64,000 nucleotides of DNA from Stichopus chloronotus. Taxonomy: Eukaryota > Echinodermata > Holothuroidea > Aspidochirotida > Stichopodidae. Below the pieces are notes generated by a model. It was given only the letters and a program-made list of their open reading frames with translations, did no database searches and was not told the origin of the DNA. The position numbers and the translations under genes are program-made. This document shows positions 55,801 through 64,000 of the stretch, piece by piece. The stretch spans positions 2,954,218-3,018,217 of the forward strand of contig CM037837.1 in NCBI GenBank assembly GCA_021234535.1, in the 5' to 3' direction. How positions within the stretch are numbered: the stretch's first letter is position 1; every line of letters begins with the position of its first letter.

Positions 55801-58371
55801 GAATTCCGTGTAAAAGTCAAGAAGCAATATGATTGGATTAAATAATTGAAATTCAGAGGGCAGGGGAATGTCGAAGTGGAAGAACTGGATTCTCTTTAAA
55901 GCACCTACAATAAGAAATATCTGATTGAATAACAGAATCGAAATTAAGCCTCGAAGAAAAAAAATATATATATAAATATAATTTGATAAGATAACCTTGG
56001 TAAGGCCCCGGGGAATGTGGAGATGTATAAAAAGGTATTCAAGATCAGGAAAAAAAAATTGAATTGATGAAGAAAACTCGAGATTAGAACATTAAGCACG
56101 TATTGGTAAGAGAGTCACTATTAAATGTTTATGTTGTTACATTGTTGTTAGTTTCATCGCCACAGTTGAATGGAGACATCACTGTAACTTTGAAATGCTC
56201 CTTGGAGAACTTTAAGTAAAATGAAAGCCTTTTTAGAGTAATGACTCGTCATATCAGATGAGAATCTTCGTTATAACTACCTTTTATTCGTTCACAGAGT
56301 AGAATCAAAGATAACAGAACATTTAAAATTTTGTAAGTACATTATGTATAGTCGGTCTGGTAGCCTGGTGCGGTGGTACCGGAAAATGTAAATTCCGTTA
56401 CGGTAACTAAGTGGTTGCTATGTACAACAACATGCACCTTAGGTGACGGTATGGCAATGCAGTGTTCGTAGGTCGGCATATATACTGAATGTTGTCACCC
56501 GTACAATACACGTTAGTGGAGCTGGTAGCAACCTCAAAATTGGGTCCCGACATCTTCGGTTGGGTGCCCTTTGGTAAGTCTAGTGACTCGTCCTTGTAAA
56601 ATCATTTCTTATAAGAAATCATTTCTTATAAGCTATATGTGGCTGACATTGATCCAAATCATCTCTAGTACAATGGAACTAGTATTGATTCAAATCGTCT
56701 CTAGCACCGTGGAACTTGTATTGATCCAAATCATCTCTAGTACAATGAACTAGAATTGATCCAAATCATCTCTAGTACCATGGAACTAGCACTGATCCAA
56801 ATCATCTCTAATACAATCGAGCTAAAATTGATTCTCAGACAATGGGCTAATATTGATCCAACTCATCTTCAATTCAACGTAACTAATTTTGAGATTAAAA
56901 GGTGACAAGCATAAGGTAAAACAACAGTACCGAACATTGTTTTAAAATTCGCAAGAATTTACTAAAATATTTTACGTGGTAACAACGTTTAGTCGTGGGC
57001 CTATTTATCATTACAACATCATTTACATTTAGTGTCAGCTACTTTATGTTTCTTTATCTAGTACATCAGCAGCTTTCAGGCCATTCAGTTTTACACCTAC
57101 AAAATATTTCAGTACAAGCGATGTATAAGAACGACAAAGTACAATTCTCTGCACAAAAATCTCAGAGAATCAGTGCTATGTCCTCAAAACAGCGTAACTG
57201 TATATTGAAAAATCGATTTGTTTTAATTGAAGTCATATATCAATGTTAGAAACCTTAACTTTCAAGTCGATTTGATCTGCTATATAACTTTTATTTCCTA
57301 CTGCAGTGAGCGGCGGTATATATCGCATCGACCTGGTCTATTCTTTCTTGTCGATCGTTTGCAAACGTTCTGCGCATATACAGACAGCAGAATGACGAAA
57401 ACAACAACCACAGTTACCCGTGATATATAAATAGTCTTCTCTTCGCGGGAATTCTTGGAAGATAACGTTAAGCCTCTGTGAACGGTGCAATACGAACTGA
57501 AGAAAGCCCTTCGTTGTCATGTAAAAAAGAAACTTGTAATTTGCAGATTAATTATCTTTGATTACAGGAATCTGTAACACAGATTATTAATGTGTTACAG
57601 CAGATTATTAGTCTGTTAGCGAATGTTTTTTTATGGCACCAATGGGCTTTCGTAGTACAGTCTGTACTTCATTATCAAGTAAACACCTTCTGAAGGTGAG
57701 TGAATAAACTTTTTTTCCCTTTCTGTACAGAAGCGACAATTTGGTTTGTAACTGTATACAGCTTGACTTTGGCGAAACGTATATATTTTGGGATGTTCGT
57801 GCTGTGCCTACGTGAGCCTTAATTTACGTTTTTGTGGATCTTTTAAAGACTCGCTTATTCATGAAATGTAAGATGCCTTACAGGTTACATTAACTACAGC
57901 AGTAATTAAAAGCAATTTCTTCGGACACAAGGGAGGAGAGTTATTTTGCACGAAATCGTGACAAACTATCAGCGGTCCGTCCACAGAGGACGTGATATAG
58001 GAGAAAACGAGGAATAAAGAATCACGAAGTATAACAAGCAAATCTTCTGACTAAATTCAATGTCATGTCAAGATTTGTTAGTCTAGAGTGGAGACAAAGA
58101 ACCAAACACTCACGTGACAGCTGACAGCAGAGTTCGATTGCACGATATATCCGAATCGAGGTTATTTTTGAGAATGAAATAAAGTTTCTGTTAAAAAGTG
58201 AAATTTAGGATATATATTTCAAGCTCAATGAAATCGCGAACTTACTGCTATCAGTATTAGATTTACTATTCCAAGAGCACAGACCAAACCAGTTAATCCT
58301 CGCCAACCGAATTCTGGAAGAAGGTAGAAGACCATAATCCCGGTTGATGAATAACCAAGGGCTAACCCTAT
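46855..58371 (-). CDS. MFS transporter, SV2/SVOP-like, C-terminal part (TM5-TM12)
   Basis: Eight exons on the minus strand join with matching phases into 345 open codons: 58371-58246, 55683-55546, 54538-54440, 53830-53754, 52297-52101, 51246-51126, 47931-47760, 47028-46924. Landmarks match SVOP-type organic ion transporters: FGWRGLTG after TM5, LPSSPRQL before the central loop, GELRSIFRDR before TM7, a luminal loop with sequons NSS and NRT, VYTTDAYPTQFRAT after TM10, and FLPIETKQRP after TM12. Translation may continue through the last donor-like site to TAG at 46857-46855, adding 22 residues, or a further exon may follow. The first four TM segments are not found and probably lie beyond 64000. 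The substrate is unknown. The PSSPR loop lacks the acidic residue of the usual PESPR/PESAR. No frame breaks were seen. Confidence 0.85.
46924..47028 (-). CDS. Transporter exon: TM12 and FLPIETK motif
   Basis: 105 nt from the acceptor CTGTCAG|GAA. It encodes EVTSYLELCFFSTSSF, then SLAFLPIETKQRPIE. A nearer acceptor TTTTCAG twelve bases upstream would break the frame; the inner AG gives both frame and family-length spacing. A donor-like GAG|GTACGC ends the exon, or the frame runs on to TAG at 46857-46855. Confidence 0.82.
47029..47759 (-). other. Transporter last recognised intron
   Basis: 731 bases. A (CA)n-rich stretch lies at 47647-47697. Phase 0 at both ends. Confidence 0.75.
47760..47931 (-). 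CDS. Transporter exon: TM10, conserved loop, TM11
   Basis: 172 nt, phase 2 to 0. It encodes WLVIICSVVSRAVARAS, MVVYTTDAYPTQFRATA and SLAVICGFLISE. The middle part matches the highly conserved YTPEVYPTxxRA motif. Acceptor TGTTTCAG, donor GAG|GTAAGC. Confidence 0.9.
47932..51125 (-). other. Transporter intron between TM9 and TM10 exons
   Basis: 3.2 kb. It holds family 5 copy b (50395-50945, plus orientation) and a degenerate TTGAAAT-type array at 49090-49180. A hydrophobic frame at 49208-49414 was considered as an exon and rejected on phase. Confidence 0.75.
50395..50945 (+). repeat. Dispersed repeat family 5, copy b (about 550 bp)
   Basis: It aligns with 38550-39080 in the same orientation, including AATTTGTGACGTCA, TTGAGAATTTTGTATG, GATATCACTTACCAA and CTGACACTGTGCAACG. 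The two copies are about 12 kb apart. Confidence 0.8.
51126..51246 (-). CDS. Transporter exon: TM8, basic loop, TM9
   Basis: 121 nt, phase 1 to 2. It encodes AMLIVPMVRCFGVKQNLFL, then TVVSIYVVTG. The short loop RCFGVKQ stands where family members have RLGRKK, with fewer basic residues. Acceptor TACACAG, donor CAAAG|GTAAGT. Confidence 0.85.
51247..52100 (-). other. Transporter intron between TM8 halves
   Basis: 854 bases, phase 1; nothing notable. Confidence 0.75.
52101..52297 (-). CDS. Transporter exon: TM7, luminal loop, start of TM8
   Basis: 197 nt, phase 2 to 1. It encodes FLTQFAVIGAQLGSSILL, a Ser-rich loop with likely N-glycosylation sites NSS and NRT, and LGAAGELGG, equivalent to the SEFPG start of TM8. 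Acceptor TTTTCAG, donor GGAG|GTGAGG. Confidence 0.85.
52298..53753 (-). other. Transporter intron within TM7
   Basis: 1.46 kb, phase 2; short open frames on the opposite strand have no identity. Confidence 0.75.
53754..53830 (-). CDS. Transporter exon: loop end and start of TM7
   Basis: 77 nt ending in phase 2. It encodes MGELRSIFRDR, then SIVIWIG. The G-x-L/M-R-x-LF motif before TM7 is characteristic. Acceptor ATACAG, donor GGAAG|GTAAGT. Confidence 0.83.
53831..54439 (-). other. Transporter intron in central loop (3')
   Basis: 609 bases, phase 0; nothing notable. Confidence 0.75.
54440..54538 (-). CDS. Transporter exon: central loop, variable part
   Basis: 99 nt, phase 0 to 0, with acceptor TTTTCAG and donor CCT|GTAAGT. 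It encodes IAKWYIQTPATD, then a hydrophilic acidic stretch NVAQDDNDQSP. There is no family signature, as expected for the variable loop; the evidence is splice sites, open frame and phase fit on both sides. Confidence 0.7.
54539..55545 (-). other. Transporter intron in central loop (5')
   Basis: 1.0 kb, phase 0. A 133-codon open frame on the same strand (55101-54700) has no family features and is treated as chance. A G run is at 55315-55327. Confidence 0.7.
55546..55683 (-). CDS. Transporter exon: central cytoplasmic loop, first part
   Basis: 138 nt, phase 0 to 0. It encodes ILPSSPRQLALIGDNTKAYN, then RRMVKLNGGKLR, matching the PESPRWLL-xxG-xxxA-xxxLxxxAxxNG loop of the family. Acceptor ATCAG, donor AGG|GTAGTA. 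Confidence 0.88.
55684..58245 (-). other. Transporter intron between TM6 and central loop
   Basis: 2.56 kb, phase 0. It contains the 36-bp tandem array at 56648-56870. Confidence 0.75.
56648..56870 (+). repeat. 36-bp tandem repeat, about six copies
   Basis: The unit begins ATTGATCCAAATCATCTCTA and continues GTACAATGGAACTAGT. Because 36 is a multiple of three, one plus-strand frame reads a repeating LIQIISSTMELV-like peptide. The array is intronic and antisense to the transporter. Confidence 0.9.
58246..58371 (-). CDS. Transporter exon: TM5 and TM6
   Basis: 126 nt, phase 0 to 0. It encodes IGLALGYSSTGIMVFYLLP, FGWRGL and ALGIVNLILIA. The GWR turn between two hydrophobic spans is typical of the SV2/SVOP/SLC22 group. 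Acceptor TTGATAG, donor GCA|GTAAGT. Confidence 0.85.
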
Positions 58372-61300
58372 CTATCAACAAGAAAAGTAAAATCAAAACA
58401 ACAAGATTCATAAATCAATAACAGTTATGTTATCATCAGATCACAAAGTAATCGGTATGGTATAGTTAAGTGAAAAGTATGCAATTGCGATAATGCAATT
58501 TCAAGCAAACAACTGAGTAGGAAGGAAAGTGGCATGTTGGGGAGATCTGGTAGGTCGTTCACCCTTTCGATGGAAAATTGATAATGATACTAAATTACCA
58601 ATGCAAAATATCCAAAATTGGATGCCCTGCTCGTTAATGCATTATTGGCGTCCCTTCGTCTCCATGTTTTTCATGTTTAGCTAGGGCTGTGTGTCACCGG
58701 CCTCTGTGTATACGTTTGACATACATGTGAAATGTTTTTATGGAAGCGCAGAAGGGTTACATCCATTACATACACTACTCTATACTACCACAGAACTAGG
58801 GAACATGCAGTGATACCTCGAAACCTCCGTATATGGTTGCCATACGATACTCTGATAGCATAAATAGCGAGAAATGTATATTCCGGTATGACGTTAGCGT
58901 TTTGTCACTGTTGTGAAAATAACAGACGGATATTTCAGTAATTTTTAGATCGGGCAATGTTCGATCAATCTGCAAACTTAAGCAGCTCAGGTATCGATGT
59001 GGGAATGAGGGGTGAGGTCACATTCATGTTTACTTAAAACGCGCAAATACACGATGTTTAACACAGCCCCCCCCCCCACTTTTTTTTTTTTTGCTGCTAG
59101 TGGATTTTCCCCCTTCGCAAAGAAAGCACAGAAGAGACCCCAAGTGACTGGAAGAGAAGATGAAATTCTGTAACTTACAAACAAGGAAAGGAGAATGTAT
59201 TGATTTTAATTCAAAAGACGTAACCCATGTATTTGTTGCCATGGTAACATCCATGGGTATCGTGACGAGATTTCATCCAGCAATAATGAAGCGTTTCAAT
59301 CACGTTGTGACAAAAATATTTCTAAAAGTAATTAAAACAGATTTACGACGCCCCATTTTTTTTTTTTTTTTGTCGGCATGCATTTTTCGTTCTTGTCAGT
59401 GAACAGACGTTCGCTCTCAACCCAATCACTCAGAATGTCATACAATGTATCGGTCATGAAATGTTAGGCCATATGTAATCACGTGATAAATGTTACAACT
59501 CATGACCAATGTCTCAGTATCGTGGTCCCTCGACATTTTCGTGTTTTAATACAAGTTTGATCATGAATGGTGAAGTTCTGTCAATCGACGGTTCGTTATC
59601 TCATTATTCTTCTGCTATTGTGATAGCAAATTACAGTATTCCAATATTTCTTTTTCTTTGATTTGCAATGGGGGGGGGGGGGTGGGTAGAGGAAAGCGAA
59701 GAAAAATGGTGGCGTCACGTCAAACAAGTTTTATACATACACGATAGAGTAATATTATGCCAAATAGCAGAACACATTTCGCAGTGGGCCAGCATTTGCC
59801 GAATACATTGATCTAACCCAGGATTCTTCAAATGGCGGTGCGCGCGCCAATTGTCGGGGTTTCGGTTGTCTCGCAAAGAGCACTGGAAGAATATTGAAAA
59901 GTTGCACATTTTTTAACCATGCTGACAAACATTAATTTGCCTCAAAATATGTAAATCACTTACCTCCCACAGACTAATTTAACAGACTTTACACCATCTT
60001 GCATCTGAGCCCATTCTTAAACACCATAATTTTCAAAATGGGTGAGGGAGGGAACCCCTCCGTTTACACGACGATCAGTGGCGCATTTTATCAGAAACAT
60101 TTTGCCATGTGGCGTTTCCGCAAATTTCTTTGAAACAGTCTGGTCTATCCTCCGTACTTACTGCGTACAATTGCACCGACTGACCGAAATGAGCCAAATT
60201 TACGTTTAAGCTTGCGTGGACATGTTACCACGTTAGAGGTCGTTACGTAAGTTTAGCACGGTACGAAAGGTCTGTTGCATGTCTACGCACGATGTGGCCA
60301 TCGCTGTGCATACAGCTGGGTAATGCGCGTTTAGTAGGTATATTTATAATACGTAACGAGCGTGTGATAAGTACATAAATAGTAAAGTAATGCGCGTTTA
60401 ATAATTTCATAAATAATAAGTAACGCGTGTTACATATAAAGAAAAAGTAATGCGCGCCTAATGAGTTTATAAATAATCAGTAAAGCGCGTTTTATAAGTG
60501 CATAAATAGTTTATAAGTAAATGATAGAGACGACGTTGAGAGACGTAGGAAAGATGCCATCAAATTTAACGTTGATACACAACAATATTCCTACCTTATA
60601 CACCAACTGGATTGATATAATGCAACTTTAAACATTGCTTCTAGATTTCAAACAATCTTTCCATGCAGGAGGTGACTTTTACTTCAGGATATTCTTGTAA
60701 TGTCCAAATCATGTATAAAAAATGTGAAACAAAAACTTGAGGTGTTTTATGTTAATGTAGCATAATTTGAGAACAAGGAGAGATCTTTTCATTCTTGATT
60801 AAATAATAAACAAATGTGTCCTAAGTTGATCTTATCGTCCATTTAATTCCTTTTTCAGACGTCTTAAAACATGTGAAAATAAACGACTTCTATTTCACTT
60901 ACCTTTTAGATAGCATCACGTTATGTCACTCTGAACAAGCAAAATTACGGGGGGGGGGGGGGGGGTGTAAAACTACGTATGTGTTAATAGGGGGAAATGC
61001 CGTTAGCGTTATAAGCTTTGGTTAAACGAGCATTTTAATGAAACAGTTAAAAGTTAAGAGAAGCATATGAAGACCGATTCTGCTTGACCTTTCCATTAGC
61101 AACGTCTCGGCCTTTTCCAATTGAAGTCAATGCCCGGAGCAAGTGACGTATTGCTTTGTCTCTGAAATGGCTATAAATATGCACATCACTTTGTCTTGAA
61201 AAACATTTCCTAACGAATGATTCTTGCCAGTTTGCAGAGGCCAACTATTCGGGCAGAATTTTATCACTTCTCGTTTTTAAAGGAAAACTACAAACAAGTA

Positions 61301-64000
61301 TTTCATTTAGACTTATGATTTTTCTCAAGCCAAAAGGAAAAGAGGCATTTAATCAAGTAACGTATTGTTTAAAGTTCAAGTCGTCTGTTAATTACGACTA
61401 CTTTTGTAATAACAACTGCTTTTGTAATATGTCACCACATTTGTAATTGGTTCCATATCTAAGAAAACTGTTAATATAGCAGAAACGAGATGGGGTCAGC
61501 TTGCAAACATAGAAAGAAGCAACTATTATGCAATTTTAATCCAGGCTGAAACTGAAATAAAAACAGCTGATATACTGCCCGAGCAGATCACGCAAAGCTT
61601 TTATCCTCGTCCCCATCCCCTTCCCCATCACACCTCCCTCATCACCCCCTCCCCATCACCCCCCTCCCGTATCTGTGCCACTGCTCCCTTTCATGGCACA
61701 TCCAGCACACAATTAATTTTTATGTTTACAGTGCCGACCACAAGTTAACGTTCGATTTTCATTCTACGTCACATTGCTAACTGCGGGGCCACAGGTATTA
61801 TTGGAGACCTGCTACATTATGTGCAACTTGTATCACCATTAACTCCCAATATTGTTTATAGTGAGATGTTTTGAAACCAAGACTTTCGAATGGAAGAAAT
61901 ATTGTCATAAATTCCGTACACGAAAAATCACCGATGCTAAACCAACAATCAAGACTTTCCTTTCCTGATGATAAATCACAGGACTACTTTATTTCTTCGC
62001 CATTTCCAGTGAACGTTGCCAAGGAAACCAACAAGGAAATAAATAAACACAGAGGAAATGTACACAACATGGCAAGATGTGACGTCAACAAATATGTAAG
62101 AATGAACTTTATCATTAAGGGAACGTAATACTTTGCGGAGAGACATAGTCAACTTAATGAGGACAAAGAAAAAAAAATACACAGTATGATAAAAAAAAAT
62201 TGTACCGTTTCTTCTTTAAACCTCACGGCACGAAGTAAAATTGACAAATTGTACTGATATCATTAGAATAATGTGACAATAAAATAAGGGCCAATTTGAA
62301 GTGGAATTTACACTAATGACATACAAACACACGCATTTATTAGAGGGTAGGAAAATAAACAGTGGCTCTTAACGCGGTAAAGTATATTGAACAGAAACAA
62401 ACACAGTTTAAGCGGAGGCCGATCTCGGCGGCCTCGGCTTCTCAATCTTTGAGGGCACTAGAAGCATTGAGGCCTCCATATACATTAGTGGCCTCGACTT
62501 CGGCCTGGGACTGCCGGGGCTCGACTTCAAGGCTGCAACATGAAACCCACTTCTCCCTTAGGGAGCTGTTCTCTACCCCACCCCATCCCCAAAAGTGTAC
62601 CCCTCCCCACAAAAAAAAACTGTCACACAAACACAGCTTTATCCCCTTTTGTTCACATCATGTTTTATTTTTGCATTACTGCTACGTGCAAGTCACAAAA
62701 TACACATGTTTTCTCAGGTAGTGTACTTATAGAAACAAAGTAATTTAGATGTAATATGTCGTAACAATCCCATAGAGGTATAGTTTCACGTGAGAGGACT
62801 GTCAGTTTGTACCACAGGCCTTGCTTTAATTGCCAGCATTACCTCTAAAGCAGTGGCATGCTGCGATATTCAGAATAGTATACAAGAATACAGAGTAACG
62901 TGATACATTGCTAGTTTACAAGGCATCTACTTGTGAAGTGCAGTGAATAGTTCCATGGAGTTTGTCAACCACCTCGAGCAATACTTTCTATGAAAGATAG
63001 ATGGATAGATAGAAATGACGTTAACCGCGTTGTCAAGTCATTCCGGATTTTAATTTTATATGCAGCTTCTAAACACGTCACCTATTTAAATCCCTTACAT
63101 GCTATTTTAATTCTTTGACAACTGCCCGAGGACTGATAGTTTTTCAAGTAAACAAAAACATAACTAATGACCTTATATATAAAAATGTGATTAACGTGTA
63201 TTTTTTTGGTTTGCATTGCACCAACATGACATACAAAAGAAATAGCTTTAGTCATTGTTAAACCCATTCAGTCTCGTCAATAAACACCAGCCAAAGCTTC
63301 TTCTCCTCAAACCATTATGCATGTGATGAGTAACCGAAGATGCATCATTTGGATTTTGAAAAGTTTGGGTGAACAAATTGGTGTTGAGCAACAAATAACT
63401 GAGTTTCTATCTGTGAGTAACTTATGTCTTGAAAAGAAGGCTACTGTCCGTCCTTAATTTGAATAATCTATCATTCTGCGTCCATAACATTGGTTTTAAT
63501 AATATGGATGTTTTCTGTAAAAACAAACTCCCGATTTCCCTTAAAAATACACCGAATAAGCAGCGACATTTCATACCTCAGCCCAGGAACGTGCTGCGAA
63601 CTTGGATGTTGGAAGATTTACATTCACTTTTTATGATTCGTGACATGTATTTGTTTTTACTTTAGATACATTCCTTTGAATATCTGTACAGAATACGCCG
63701 TAATAGTCATTTTAATGGCATTGTATTTTCCATACAAGATAGATAAATTAGAATGATCTCACTGAAACGACTCCCACAGTGAAGGAAGGAAGTCGAACAA
63801 ACACAGAGGTGCCGCTTCAAAACAGCTCTGCCTCCAACATTTGCTGTTCATAATGCGCGCACTGTTCACTCGATATTTTACTACACCTGTGGGGAAAAAC
63901 AGAACTAAATGCAACCATTTAATTTATTTTAGATAACCTGATAATATGCATGGAAAACTACGTCTCAACGTTTCGCTGTTACATTACGATACAATTTCCA
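58372..64000. other. Right flank: 5' intron of the transporter or upstream sequence
   Basis: I looked on the minus strand for the missing TM1-TM4 exons (DRxGRR, LYAEFLP-like motifs) and found none. Repeats: the 33-bp array at 60321-60509, G runs at 59672 and 60950, and a C run at 59071. A GC-richer patch at 62415-62525 repeats GGCCTC/GAGGCC several times. No gene can be supported. Confidence 0.5.
60321..60509 (+). repeat. 33-bp tandem repeat (TAATGCGCGTTTAATAAGT)
   Basis: Six diverged units each start TAATGCGCG or TAACG/TAAAGCGCG and end ATAAATAATAAG. The GCGCG core inside an AT-rich unit is unusual for the window. Confidence 0.85.

Noticed and set aside
60160..60240. Possible 5' transporter exon before a donor GCA|GTAAGT on the minus strand
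   Set aside because: No polypyrimidine-AG acceptor in reach and no TM1-TM4 motif; upstream frame closes quickly.
60910..60945. Possible tiny first exon MLSKR|GTAAGT on the minus strand
   Set aside because: Only five codons, with no support for the start or for a phase-2 partner exon in the window.
1..64000. CRISPR arrays, operons, phage or retroelement genes
   Set aside because: No regular spacer arrays, no prokaryotic gene organisation, and no reverse transcriptase, integrase or transposase motif was seen in the translated frames.

Overview
This is a piece of a metazoan nuclear genome. The genes are cut by long GT-AG introns, the sequence is AT-rich, and it is full of microsatellites, foldback elements and dispersed non-coding repeats. 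There are no bacterial operons or dense ORFs. A secreted proteinase K-like protease with CUB domains, together with the repeat style, suggests a marine invertebrate deuterostome, possibly an echinoderm. That assignment is a guess from gene content and was not tested.

Three genes can be supported. (1) Minus strand, 3732 to 1691: a two-exon gene for a 67-residue secreted peptide with six cysteines, preceded by a TATA box. (2) Plus strand, 17034 to 37460: a twelve-coding-exon gene for a secreted subtilase of about 631 residues, with signal peptide, I9 propeptide, S8 catalytic domain with an intact Asp/His/Asn/Ser set, a Pro-rich linker and two CUB domains. As given, it has three single-base reading-frame breaks, each explained by one extra base in a TTT, CCC or GGG run. 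(3) Minus strand, 58371 to about 46855: the C-terminal two thirds (TM5-TM12, 345 codons in eight phase-matched exons) of a major facilitator transporter of the SV2/SVOP type. Its N-terminal exons were not found and probably lie beyond the right edge.

Layout: 1-1690 is flank with a (TA)n array; 1691-3824 is the cysteine-rich peptide gene and its promoter; 3825-17003 is intergenic with scattered repeats, a hairpin MITE and a GA-rich minisatellite; 17004-37930 is the protease gene with repeat-rich introns; 37930-46854 is intergenic; 46855-58371 is the transporter; 58372-64000 is either a long 5' intron of the transporter or upstream sequence.

The genes have no evident shared pathway. The most unusual material is the repeat landscape: a dispersed family carrying palindromic TGACGTCA and perfect AGGTCA direct repeats (two copies in protease introns 1 and 7, others nearby), a TTAA-flanked MITE nested inside one copy, several other long-inverted-repeat elements, and pairs of 100-550 bp repeats. 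I saw no rRNA, tRNA, CRISPR, reverse transcriptase, integrase or transposase coding sequence, and no previously undescribed multi-gene system.
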